NCBI RefSeq assembly: GCF_007752345.1
Contig: NZ_CP036299.1
Coordinates: 3,125,501-3,189,500 of the forward strand
Origin: Planctopirus ephydatiae
GTDB lineage: Bacteria; Planctomycetota; Planctomycetia; Planctomycetales; Planctomycetaceae
DNA: 64,000 bases
Direction of reading: 5' to 3'
Part shown: positions 47,087 through 56,107 of the stretch, one piece after another
Numbering within the stretch: the stretch's first letter is position 1
Layout: every line of letters begins with the position of its first letter
The notes under the pieces: model-generated
Database searches by the model: none
The model's input: only the letters and a program-made list of their open reading frames with translations
What the model was told of the DNA's origin: nothing
Translations under genes and position numbers: made by a program

Positions 47087-49828
47087 TTATCGACTGGATC
47101 GACTGTTGTTGAACTGGGTCAAGAATGAGGTCAGTGCGTTCCCTTGGCTTTGCAGTGAATTGATCACCGTCTCAAGCTGAGTAAACTGCAATGTCAATCG
47201 TGTCCGGCGAAGCGCCAGTCGATCATCGATTCGCTTGACTTGCCCCGTGATGGTTGTCGCTGTCGCTTCCAAAGACTTCGTCGTATTAGTTAATGAACCA
47301 TCGATAGAATCTGTCATCGACTTGGCAAGACTATCCAGCTGTTTGCCAACACCGGTCTCATCCGTGGTGAAGAAAGCAGCGACACTTTCAGGCGATGCAG
47401 CCAGCGCGTCATTCAGCTTGGCCGTATCAATCTGCAATTGCCCGCCAGTCGTGACAGTTACACCCAGATCACCCAAAGATCGAATATCTCCCGTTGCACC
47501 AGAGTTTCGATAATTGACGATACTACTCAAACTTTCCTGCACACGCAGTACAGAGGCTTCACCCTGCAGAATGGCCCGCGTGTTAGTGGCAGTATTGAAC
47601 GCTGTTAACGTGCTGATTGTCGAAAGCACCGTATTATACGAAGTAACAAAATCGCTCACAATCTGGCTCGTGGCGGCATTGTTTCGTGAGATAGTGACGT
47701 TCGTTGGATTGGCCCCGACCGCCTTGATCGAGACATCCACAGCAGTAGCCACGTTGTTAAAGCTGTTAATGGGTGAGGTCAAAAAGTAGGCACTGGCAGC
47801 CGAATTCCCGACGCGTAGAACCGCATCGCTCCCATTCGCGGGATCGGTGACTCCCAGTACGTCATTGGCATCTTCGATCAAGAAACTGCCTCGAGAACCA
47901 CTGGCGGTTGCACTGAACGAGATTTTGACAGGACTGACCAGTGAACCCGTATTGATTGCAGTCGCGCGTACACGCCCACCCAATGAATTCAGCTTTGAAA
48001 TCACATTGTTCACAGTGTCCGTGGCTGCGACGTCAATAGTGAGCACACGTCGTCCATCAATCACCTGTTTCCCATCACCGCCAACCACTCCACTCCCCAG
48101 CAGATTGAGTTCCGTTGCAGTTTTTCCGGAGATTTCCTCGACGGAAAGGGTGCCACCCCCCGCTGCCTGATCGACAAGTTCAATCCCGTCGCCAGATCGA
48201 CTGAGTTGGGCTGTCACCTGCCCACCAGTGGCCTGATTGATGGCCGAGAGCACATCACCCACAGTTTTTGTAGTAGAACTGACTGTGACGACAAACTGAC
48301 TTCCCGACGAATCGTTTATCCGAAATGATCCCGTCGGAACCGAGACTCCTGCCGTCGAATAAGTGGAGAGGCTCGTTGCTTCGTTAATGCTACTCAGCTT
48401 CAAAGAACCTGAAGCGATGGATGTCGTCGTCGTCGAACCGGCGATTTTGAGATCAGCGGCTGTCGTTCCTCCCCCCACATCGGCCACAACCAGCGGTGAT
48501 GCCGAACTTCCGGACGTGTCCACCAGGCGAATACCAGTTCCTGAATTATCCACACTGGCTGTGACAGCTAAAGGATTCCCGCCACTGTCAGTCGCACTGT
48601 TAATCGCCAGCAGCACATCCTCCAATGTCTCTGCCGACAACAGATTAATCTGTGCGGTCTTTCCTGTACGGTCTGTGACTTCAATGGTGCCTTGGGTCGT
48701 GACCCCTGCGCCGCCATTCAAATTTTTCAGCAGTACAGTCCCCAGGCCGGCTGCCAGACGGCTGCCCGTCAAGGTTCCTCCGGCGGGTGTGGTTTCTAAT
48801 CCCAGCACATCCTTCGCATTCGACGAATTCAAATTCGCAACAGCCAGTGTCCCTGCGCCTGTCGTTTGATCAGCGAGGACAAGTCGACCATTCACCAGAG
48901 AAGCAGAGAGCTTTCCCGCATTGTCCGCATCATCATTGATTCGAGTCAGCACATCACCAATCGTTAACGCACCATCAAGATTGACATCAATCTGGGATCC
49001 ATCGGCTGTCGTGAACCTCAGGTCATCAACACTGGCTTGCTGATAAAGGCCATTTCCGTCGTTAATCGTGCTCAGCAGAAAGTTTTCCGTCACTTCGAAC
49101 AGATCATTGCCAGTTAATGTCGAACCGCTGACTGTCGTCGCAATCCCCAGTTGACTCGCCGTTTTTCCGCCCGAGATATCGGCAATTGTCAGTGAACCCG
49201 AGCCTCCCGATAGATCGGTGATGACGAGCCGATCCTGTTGAATCCTGGCGCTGATGTTAATGCCACTGGCTTCATTAAGGGCACTGACAACATCTTCAAT
49301 AGAAACAGCTTTCGATAGATCGACTGTCGCCGTGGTTCCGGTCCGGTCGGTAATGCGGATATTCCCTCTCTGAACTCCACTCCCTCCATTGAGCAGTTCC
49401 AACCGTGTGGTCGAGTTCAATCGTGCAGGATTCGAAATTTTAATCTGACCGGCTTTGCCGACAGTTTGTGTGTCGGCATTTGCAAAACCGCGGGAAGTCG
49501 TCTGGGCAAAACTGGCCTCTCGAATGGCCTGAAACTGATAACTTCCCACCTGTGCGCCAGATCTGGTGGTCACTGCAAGCTGATTCGGATCACCTACCGC
49601 CACGCTCGTCGTGCGAAAGGTCGAAGCGGAAGCCAGCTTACTGGTGGCTGTCTGAAGATTCAAAATCGTTGCCGAAAGCTGCGTAAACGCCGCCTGCTTA
49701 GACTGAACATTCTTCAGTCTCGATTCCAGTCGAGCCGCAGGGGCACGTTCGGCATTGATGATCGCATCTGTCAACGCTGAATAATCAATACCACTGATCA
49801 GTCCGGTTCCAGTGGAAATGCCAGTCAT
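47087..49828 (-). CDS. fliD: Flagellar filament cap protein FliD, enlarged
   Basis: Filament cap (hook-associated protein 2) that helps flagellin polymerise. The FliD N-terminal domain is seen at once (MTGISTGTGLISGIDYSALTD, then LKNVQSKQAAFTQLSATILNLQ), and the C-terminal FliD domain at about 690-910 (NNAATSQIVSDFVTSYNTVL and a VTVTTGGQLQID segment). Between, residues about 150-600 hold about five flagellin hook-IN-like repeats (for example RITDRTGTTATVDLSKA, EVTDRTGKTAQINLLSA, INDSSGSQFVVTV). With about 913 residues it is nearly twice the size of enterobacterial FliD. The ATG at 49828 is preferred over an upstream in-frame start at 49894. Confidence 0.93.
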   Translation of the reverse strand: MTGISTGTGLISGIDYSALTDAIINAERAPAARLESRLKNVQSKQAAFTQLSATILNLQTATSKLASASTFRTTSVAVGDPNQLAVTTRSGAQVGSYQFQAIREASFAQTTSRGFANADTQTVGKAGQIKISNPARLNSTTRLELLNGGSGVQRGNIRITDRTGTTATVDLSKAVSIEDVVSALNEASGINISARIQQDRLVITDLSGGSGSLTIADISGGKTASQLGIATTVSGSTLTGNDLFEVTENFLLSTINDGNGLYQQASVDDLRFTTADGSQIDVNLDGALTIGDVLTRINDDADNAGKLSASLVNGRLVLADQTTGAGTLAVANLNSSNAKDVLGLETTPAGGTLTGSRLAAGLGTVLLKNLNGGAGVTTQGTIEVTDRTGKTAQINLLSAETLEDVLLAINSATDSGGNPLAVTASVDNSGTGIRLVDTSGSSASPLVVADVGGGTTAADLKIAGSTTTTSIASGSLKLSSINEATSLSTYSTAGVSVPTGSFRINDSSGSQFVVTVSSTTKTVGDVLSAINQATGGQVTAQLSRSGDGIELVDQAAGGGTLSVEEISGKTATELNLLGSGVVGGDGKQVIDGRRVLTIDVAATDTVNNVISKLNSLGGRVRATAINTGSLVSPVKISFSATASGSRGSFLIEDANDVLGVTDPANGSDAVLRVGNSAASAYFLTSPINSFNNVATAVDVSIKAVGANPTNVTISRNNAATSQIVSDFVTSYNTVLSTISTLTAFNTATNTRAILQGEASVLRVQESLSSIVNYRNSGATGDIRSLGDLGVTVTTGGQLQIDTAKLNDALAASPESVAAFFTTDETGVGKQLDSLAKSMTDSIDGSLTNTTKSLEATATTITGQVKRIDDRLALRRTRLTLQFTQLETVINSLQSQGNALTSFLTQFNNSRSSR

Positions 49829-50709
49829 GACAGAATCACCACGCGACTGAAAACTGATCAGAACCCTAGACTCGAATTTCCGGCTCGTTATCAACCCGTC
49901 GAATGAACGTCAGACCCTATCAAAGCCACTTTGTATCAGTCTTAACGAGGATTCCGCAGGAGTCTCTTCTTGATTGATCGGACGGGTCATTCATTTCTCA
50001 TCATGGAAAGTCCACCGTTCCTGTCCTTAATAGCACACGGCTCACTTAAGTCTAACGATTATGACTGAGATGCCGATTACCAGCCGCTTGACAGGAGGCC
50101 TGACCAGCCGAATTCCAGAACCTGCTTCGCCGAGAGTATTGCGCCATCGCGTCGGCTGTAACGGCGCTCAGATGTCAGGAAAATCAGACCGAAAAAAAAT
50201 GTACAATTGACCAGAGCAAAGTCTACGGCGTGACTGGAAATCAACATCAAAACGGCCTTTACAAGAGAGTTCTCTCTTGACGATTTCATCCTCACATGTT
50301 TTTAATAAGCGATGGTTGAACTGTTGCCAGAAGTACCGGCTGGGGTCTGCCGAAAGGCGGATTCGGGAAACTGTCAACAACATTCTGACTGACATCCACG
50401 AGCAATTGTGTGTTATCGGGCAGATTTATGGTGTGTTTGGCAATTCTGACGGTGGGGACCGAAGGAATGGCCAGCTTTCTGATTTGCTACAAAGTGGCCA
50501 GTGTCATTGAGTTTTTGGCGAAAATTGGTCGATAAACCAATGCCCGAACTCCCTTACAAAGGCTTGTGCTTCATTTCGCAACTGGATTTGCAAGATGGTG
50601 GACATGTGGCATTTCGTAGTGCCGGAAGGTTTTTTCTGTCTTTGATGGACAAGACTCACGGCGAATCGAGCTGCAGTGGAACAGCCGCTCGAAACTGAGG
50701 GCTGCTACG
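49829..50709. other. Long intergenic region upstream of fliD
   Basis: About 880 bases between fliD (minus) and the FabF-like gene (plus). Short open frames here have no recognisable features. The fliD promoter must lie near its left part. A GAGGG site at the right end serves the FabF-like gene. No RNA gene or repeat could be supported. Confidence 0.3.
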
Positions 50710-52002
50710 ATGGCAGGCAATAACTTACATACAGATGCTGTCCCACGCATTGTGGTGACCGGGGTGGGTATTGTCTCGCCCATTGGTATTGGGAAAGAGG
50801 CATTCTGGGACAGCCTCAGCCAGGGAGTATCTGGAATACAAGCAGATTCCAGCATCTCTGGCCATCCGTTGGGGGCAAAGGTCAATGAGTTTGACCCTGT
50901 CGCTCATATTTATCAGAAGAAATTTATTCGCGTCATGCCGCGAGAAGTGCAACTAGGTGTTGCCGCAGCCTCAATGGCGATGAAAGATGCCGGCCTGGAG
51001 CGAGGCTCCCTCGATCCTTATCGCATCGGTGTCGAATTTGGTGCCAGTCATATTTCGACCTCAGCTGAAGATCTGCTTGATGCCGCCCGCGGCCTGAAAA
51101 CAGTTGTCGATCCCGAACTCTTCGCCAGTCAATTTGGTTCTGCGAATATGGATCAGATCGGCCCGCTGTGGCTGATCAAGCAATTGCCCAACATGCCTGC
51201 CTGCCATGTTGCGATGGAGCACGATGCCCGCGGCCCGAACAATACAATTACCAGTTCGGAATCGTCGGCAATCCTGGCACTCGCCGAAGCCGTTCGAATC
51301 ATCGAACGTGGTGCCGCAGATGTCATGATCGTGGGTGCGTGCAGTTCGCATTTTGACCCAGTCGAATGGACACGAGTAACCACTTACGAGCAGTTGAGCC
51401 AGGAATCCGATCCTGATCGTGCCTGCCGCCCATTCGATTTGAATCGCTCGGGAACGGTCATGGGTGAAGGAGCAGGGGCGTTCATTATCGAACGATATGA
51501 GCACGCCATGGCTCGTGGTGCGACCATCTATGGGGAAGTGCTGGGAGTCGGGGCAGGTTGTGATGGTGCAGGTTTAGAAAATCGCCGCCAGGGGACAGGT
51601 CTGGTGCGTGCGATTGAGCATGCTTTGCGCCGCAGTCAGCTGACTCCGCAGCATCTGGGCCATATCAACGCTCACGGCAAAGGGACCGTCATTGATGACC
51701 TGACAGAGGCCAAGGCCTACCACAGGGTTCTCGGGTCTGTCGCGGAGACGATCCCGGTCACGGCATTGAAGAGTTACTTTGGACACTTCGATGCCGGTGC
51801 TGGTGCTGTCGAACTCGTAGGCAGCATTCTCGCGTTACGCCACCGGCTGATTCCCCATACACTCAATTACCACACTCCAGATCCTGAGTGTCGACTCAAA
51901 ATTGTCCGCGGCGAGCCACGACGTATGACGAGTGATATCGCCCTGAGTGTCAATCGCACGCGTATGGGTCAAAGTGCTGCTGCTGTCATTCGTGCGATTT
52001 AG
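50710..52002 (+). CDS. FabF-like ketosynthase with the active-site Cys replaced
   Basis: Protein of 430 residues with the full thiolase-fold KAS II architecture (IVVTGVGIVSPIG at the start; INAHGKGT and SYFGHFDAGAGAVE carry the two His). The nucleophile position, which reads TACAS/T in active FabF, reads TSSESS here, so Cys is replaced by Glu184. It therefore cannot form the acyl-thioester and resembles chain-length-factor or KSQ-type decarboxylase-like proteins. No active ketosynthase or ACP gene is adjacent. GAGGG precedes the ATG and a strong terminator follows. Confidence 0.88.
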   Translation: MAGNNLHTDAVPRIVVTGVGIVSPIGIGKEAFWDSLSQGVSGIQADSSISGHPLGAKVNEFDPVAHIYQKKFIRVMPREVQLGVAAASMAMKDAGLERGSLDPYRIGVEFGASHISTSAEDLLDAARGLKTVVDPELFASQFGSANMDQIGPLWLIKQLPNMPACHVAMEHDARGPNNTITSSESSAILALAEAVRIIERGAADVMIVGACSSHFDPVEWTRVTTYEQLSQESDPDRACRPFDLNRSGTVMGEGAGAFIIERYEHAMARGATIYGEVLGVGAGCDGAGLENRRQGTGLVRAIEHALRRSQLTPQHLGHINAHGKGTVIDDLTEAKAYHRVLGSVAETIPVTALKSYFGHFDAGAGAVELVGSILALRHRLIPHTLNYHTPDPECRLKIVRGEPRRMTSDIALSVNRTRMGQSAAAVIRAI

Positions 52003-52054
52003 TGCCGAGTACGTGCTGAAGAAGGTATTGAACAGCCAACTCAAGTCAGTATCT

Positions 52055-52095
52055 AAGAAAGGCTGCTACCGCTTTTGGCTGTAGCAGCCTTTCTT
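52055..52095. terminator. Bidirectional terminator between FabF-like gene and phoD
   Basis: Perfect 15-base-pair stem (AAGAAAGGCTGCTAC with GTAGCAGCCTTTCTT) around an 11-base loop. The A-rich and T-rich ends make it usable on both strands, and it lies between two convergent genes. Confidence 0.88.
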
Positions 52096-52128
52096 GTTGA
52101 ACACTACATACTGAGCAATTCATCCTGC

Positions 52129-53733
52129 CTAGATCTTCTGGGCACCGGCTTTACCGCTTTCAACGGCAAAGCTCGCACGCGTCACCAGTGGTGCACCGGG
52201 CTTGTCGACATACTCAACAACCTGATAGTTCGACGTCCAGCTCTTGGGAGTGATCTCACAACTGACATACCCGCGCTCAGCATTGTAGAACTTCACGAAA
52301 GGGTTCTCATCCTGCACAGTTTGGGCATATTTCAGATTCTGTGATCCATTCCCACCAGAACTGATCGATGTCACGACAAACTCAGTGGCTACAGCTTGGG
52401 CCTTATCATCCTGACCTGGCGCCAGGTTGTTAACCCAGTTGCTGTGAATATCACCTGTCAGAACAATAGGATTGGAAATCTTCTCGCGATCAAAGAAACC
52501 AAGAATTCTTTGTCGCTCGACTTCATAACCTGGCCATTGATCCATGCTATAAGCCACCTCTTCCCCGGCTTTGCGATCCACATGCCCCATCATGACCTGC
52601 TGAGCCAGTACATTCCAGATGGACGACGAGGCCTTGAGCCGCTGAGCCAGCCACTTTTCCTGGGCAGGCCCCAGCATGGTTTGCGAAGGCGAGAGCGATT
52701 CCGGGCAGGGAGGTTTGTTTCCATCCCCACAGGGCTGATCCGAACGGTACTGCCTCGTATCCAGCACAGAAAAATCGGCCAATCGGCCAAATGTGGCGGG
52801 ACGATAAAGAGCCATATGCGGCCCCTCAGGCAGGCAGGCCCGAGGTAAAGGCATATGCTCGTAATAAGCCCGGTAGCTGTTCGCTCTCCGGTCGAGAAAT
52901 TTCGCAGGATCGACATCTTTCTGCTCAGAAATGTATCCCGCGCAATTGTTATCGAATTCATGATCATCCCAGGTCACAATCCATGGGCAAAGTGCGTGAG
53001 CCGCCTGGAGAAATTCATCGCTTTTGTACTGAGCGTGCCGCTGTCGGTAGTCTTCGATCGATTCGATCTCATTGCCTCGATGCTTGCGCACCAGACGATC
53101 CTTCCCCTTGTATTCATAAATGTAATCCCCCAGATGAAAGATCAGATCGAGGTCTTCTTTCGACATGTGGTCATACGCAGTGAATAGGCCCTGCTCAAAG
53201 TGCTGGCAGGATGCAAACGCCATTCGCAACCGGTTGCTGAGAGCCTCGGGCCTGGGCATGGTTCGAAAACGGCCTGTTCGACTGGCACCTCCAGAGGCGA
53301 GGAAGCGATAGAAGTACCATCGATCAGGATCTAACCCGCTCACTTCGACATGTACCGAATGTGCCATATCGGGAGTGGCAACGGCAGTTCCCTTCTGCAC
53401 GATCTTCGAGAACTTCTCGTCGTGTGAGACTTCCCATTGGACAGGAATCGCCACAGGTTCAACGGGCTCATCACTCAGAGGATCGGGAAGAATACGCGTC
53501 CAAAGCACAGCACCAGTGGGTTGAGGATCACCGGAAGCCACACCCAGTCCAAAAGGATTCGGTCCCAGTCGATAATTGCGATTGAGAACAGCCCCTTCAG
53601 TCCATGTCGATAACGTCGGCCACAGGACAGCACCTAATCCAGCAGCCATGATCTCTCGCCGAGACCACTTCAGCGGGATCTGACCTTGACGAATTTCTCT
53701 CGATAAGGGCTCCGGGGTGTTATCGGTGGGCAC
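52129..53733 (-). CDS. phoD: Alkaline phosphatase D family phosphodiesterase/phosphatase
   Basis: Exported metallophosphoesterase of 534 residues. The N-terminus has a Tat-like motif (SRREIMAAGLGAVLWP). The mature part has the PhoD N-domain (FGLGVASGDPQPTGAVLWTR) and metal-site segments FASCQHF, IFHLGDYIYEY, TWDDHEFDNN and VLTGDIHSNW. It should release phosphate from organic phosphodiesters outside the cytoplasm. The GTG start is supported by AGGAG about 8 bases upstream. No Pho box was recognised. Confidence 0.93.
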   Translation of the reverse strand: MPTDNTPEPLSREIRQGQIPLKWSRREIMAAGLGAVLWPTLSTWTEGAVLNRNYRLGPNPFGLGVASGDPQPTGAVLWTRILPDPLSDEPVEPVAIPVQWEVSHDEKFSKIVQKGTAVATPDMAHSVHVEVSGLDPDRWYFYRFLASGGASRTGRFRTMPRPEALSNRLRMAFASCQHFEQGLFTAYDHMSKEDLDLIFHLGDYIYEYKGKDRLVRKHRGNEIESIEDYRQRHAQYKSDEFLQAAHALCPWIVTWDDHEFDNNCAGYISEQKDVDPAKFLDRRANSYRAYYEHMPLPRACLPEGPHMALYRPATFGRLADFSVLDTRQYRSDQPCGDGNKPPCPESLSPSQTMLGPAQEKWLAQRLKASSSIWNVLAQQVMMGHVDRKAGEEVAYSMDQWPGYEVERQRILGFFDREKISNPIVLTGDIHSNWVNNLAPGQDDKAQAVATEFVVTSISSGGNGSQNLKYAQTVQDENPFVKFYNAERGYVSCEITPKSWTSNYQVVEYVDKPGAPLVTRASFAVESGKAGAQKI

Positions 53734-54125
53734 TGGATCAACTCCTTGTTGTTAATACTGGAAATGACGCATCGTCACATGCGCGTCCTGGCTCAGAAGA
53801 AATTTTCAGTCTTATTCGAATCAAAAATCATCAATAAACGGTGAAGATTTAACTGGGGATCAATTTTTTATCGTAAACTATTGTTTCAGAAAAGAGCCTG
53901 TCTTGAGTCTTGTGATCAGCAACGACCAGAGACGTGACCTCAGATCGATCAACGCCTGCCACCATGATCCTTTAAAACAACGCTGATCTGCCTGGACTTA
54001 CGCAGTTGATAACAAACCGGAAGGCTTTGTGATTGGGGGCAAGCACAAAAAGCGTTACTCTGAATTTGAAGTCCAGAGAATCGAGGCATAGTCAATCGTC
54101 TACTCTTTGCAGATCTGAAAGCGTT
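53734..54125. other. Upstream region of the ExbB/ExbD operon
   Basis: About 390 bases without a supported gene, between divergent phoD and the ExbB-like gene. It is AT-rich at 53815-53890, a likely place for promoters; no consensus elements were assigned. Confidence 0.3.
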
Positions 54126-54833
54126 ATGGAGCTGAACCAAATCATCGAGTGGGCCGGGAACTCCATCTACGCCTTTCAGGCATTGGGAGCATTAGTCGGT
54201 GGGACATTGTGTGTGATTCTGTTTCGCCAACTGGCGACCAAACGTTTTCGCACACACAAAGAGGCGGAAGAGTTTCGCGAAGAATGCTCTCAATGGATTC
54301 GCGACCGCAATTGGGAAGCCTTGATAGCCCGTTGCGATGCACCACCCTGGTGGACAAAAGTTTTGCCTCAACTGTTGGGCCTGGCTGCCAGCCGGACGGA
54401 CATCGCTCCCGCCGAGATCCGAAATTTTGCACTCGATCAGTTCGAGCGGGAAGTTCAGGCGGAACTTGAGCACAAAGTCATGTGGGTCAACACCGTCATC
54501 AAATCAGAACCCATGCTGGGGCTCTTGGGGACAGTTGCGGGGATGATTGCAGCTTTCGGAAAAATTGCTTCCATGCAAAAATCCGGGACCGATCCTTCCA
54601 TGCTGGCCAACGATATCAGCCTGGCGCTCATCACCACCGCTGTTGGACTGGTGATTGCATTACCACTCATGACTGCGATTTCTGCCATCCTGATCCGTGT
54701 TCGCAAATTGCAGTTCGAAGTCGATCAGATCCTTACTCCACTCCTTGATCAGCTGGCAGAGGCCCGGTTTGCTGAAACCCAGCAAAAAGTACGTCTATCA
54801 TCCAGCGAACGGCAGGTGGAACGTACCCGATGA
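54126..54833 (+). CDS. MotA/TolQ/ExbB-family proton channel protein
   Basis: Inner-membrane protein of about 235 residues. A first hydrophobic helix near residues 12-33 is followed by a cytoplasmic region and then two helices in the conserved block (SEPMLGLLGTVAGMIAAFGKIA, then ISLALITTAVGLVIALPLMTAI). These are the ExbB/TolQ signatures. With ExbD-type partners it forms a proton-driven motor acting on the envelope. The ATG at 54126 is preferred over an upstream start in the same frame. The gene overlaps the next by ATGA. Confidence 0.9.
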   Translation: MELNQIIEWAGNSIYAFQALGALVGGTLCVILFRQLATKRFRTHKEAEEFREECSQWIRDRNWEALIARCDAPPWWTKVLPQLLGLAASRTDIAPAEIRNFALDQFEREVQAELEHKVMWVNTVIKSEPMLGLLGTVAGMIAAFGKIASMQKSGTDPSMLANDISLALITTAVGLVIALPLMTAISAILIRVRKLQFEVDQILTPLLDQLAEARFAETQQKVRLSSSERQVERTR

Positions 54834-55351
54834 ATCGGCCAACTCAACACGAACATTCCCCTTCGAACAAATTGGAAAGCGCAACGGGCAAATTGTTCGA
54901 TGCCCAGCCACCAGCCCGGGCCGAACGAGTTCGTCGAAAGTCAAACAACGCGGCTCTCAACAGCGTCGAACTCGACATCACTCCCATGATCGATTGTGTC
55001 TTTCTGCTGCTGATCTTCTTTATGGTCTCGTCCACAATGCAGGGAACACCCGATCTCGACGTCCCCTTTGCGATTCACACGCAAGGCGTCGATAGCCGGC
55101 AGTCGACCGTACTGATTCTCAGGCCAGGCAGAAACCCGGGTGATCGCGCACTGATTACTCTTGAAGATTCCGGCCAGCCAATCTCATTTGCAGAAATTGG
55201 TCAACGGGTGACAGACGCTGTGCGAAACGGCCAGCGAAATGTCGTCGTCAAGGCCGAGGGGGACGTGGCCCACGGCGATGTCCGGGATGCCATGCAGGCT
55301 GCAGCAAAAGTCCAGGGCACCAGCGTGTTTGCCGGTGTACGGGAGAAGTAG
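54830..55351 (+). CDS. ExbD/TolR-family protein
   Basis: Protein of 173 residues: about 48 cytoplasmic residues, one membrane helix with the conserved motor Asp (DITPMIDCVFLLLIFFMVSS) and a periplasmic domain. The Asp in PMID is the proton-carrying residue in the family. It overlaps the ExbB-like stop (ATGA). Confidence 0.93.
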   Translation: MNRPTQHEHSPSNKLESATGKLFDAQPPARAERVRRKSNNAALNSVELDITPMIDCVFLLLIFFMVSSTMQGTPDLDVPFAIHTQGVDSRQSTVLILRPGRNPGDRALITLEDSGQPISFAEIGQRVTDAVRNGQRNVVVKAEGDVAHGDVRDAMQAAAKVQGTSVFAGVREK

Positions 55352-55354
55352 CTC

Positions 55355-56107
55355 ATGCCCATACGCTTCCGCTGTAATGCCTGCGGGCATCGGTTATCAA
55401 TCACCTCCAGTAAACAGGGGCAAACGACCACCTGTCCGATCTGCCAGAGTGAGACCACCATCCCCGTCGAAGTCGATGATCTTACCAATCATACTCACGA
55501 GGATATCGAAAACAATCAGCCTCAAGCAGTCGATACTGAACCCTCTGCAGAACCTCCGGAAACTGCTCAGCGTCTTCCCATGGCTGCTAAACCTCGATCG
55601 ATCAAAAGGATTCCCATCGATCTGGAAGAGATGGATCTCACGCCGATGGTTGATGTTACCTTTCTGCTGCTCATTTTCTTCATGATCACAGCCTCCTTCA
55701 GCCTGCAGAAAACGATTCCATTCCCCACGCCTGACCCACAAAAGTCGGGCGGCAAAGCCTCAATGCAATCCCTCGATGATCTGCTCAACCAATCGATTCT
55801 TGTGGAAGTCAGTCGAGAAGGAAGAATCACGATTGATCGTCGACCGATTGAGACGGACTCTCGAGTCCTTGAAGAAGAGTTCCGCCTGCAAATGACTCGT
55901 GACAATAAACAGGAACTGGTTCTGACTGCTGACCCTGCGGCTAAGCACCGCCTGGTGATCACGATCCTCGATGCTGCCAATGCTGCAGGATTGCAGAAAA
56001 TTCGGATCGTCACAGCCGGAAGTCAAGTGCCACTCAGAGTCACTCGAATTTCACCGGCTACTAATCCCACCCGGACGCTCACTCAAACCATGACGGAGGG
56101 AGTGTGA
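55355..56107 (+). CDS. ExbD/TolR-family protein with N-terminal zinc ribbon
   Basis: Protein of 250 residues. The N-terminus is a CxxC-CxxC zinc ribbon (Cys7, Cys10, Cys27, Cys30). A variable linker follows, then the ExbD motif (LEEMDLTPMVDVTFLLLIFFMITA) with the motor Asp and a periplasmic domain. Two different ExbD subunits next to each other suggest a heteromeric motor. It starts 3 bases after the preceding stop. Confidence 0.9.
   Translation: MPIRFRCNACGHRLSITSSKQGQTTTCPICQSETTIPVEVDDLTNHTHEDIENNQPQAVDTEPSAEPPETAQRLPMAAKPRSIKRIPIDLEEMDLTPMVDVTFLLLIFFMITASFSLQKTIPFPTPDPQKSGGKASMQSLDDLLNQSILVEVSREGRITIDRRPIETDSRVLEEEFRLQMTRDNKQELVLTADPAAKHRLVITILDAANAAGLQKIRIVTAGSQVPLRVTRISPATNPTRTLTQTMTEGV

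Noticed and set aside
50053-50079. Sigma-28-like element TAAC-N15-GCCGATTA on the plus strand
   Set aside because: A 10 of 12 match is expected by chance several times in 64 kb on two strands, and it points away from fliD towards a FabF-like gene.
50501-50698. 65-codon ORF before the FabF-like gene
   Set aside because: No recognisable features; starts within non-coding sequence and lacks a convincing ribosome binding site.
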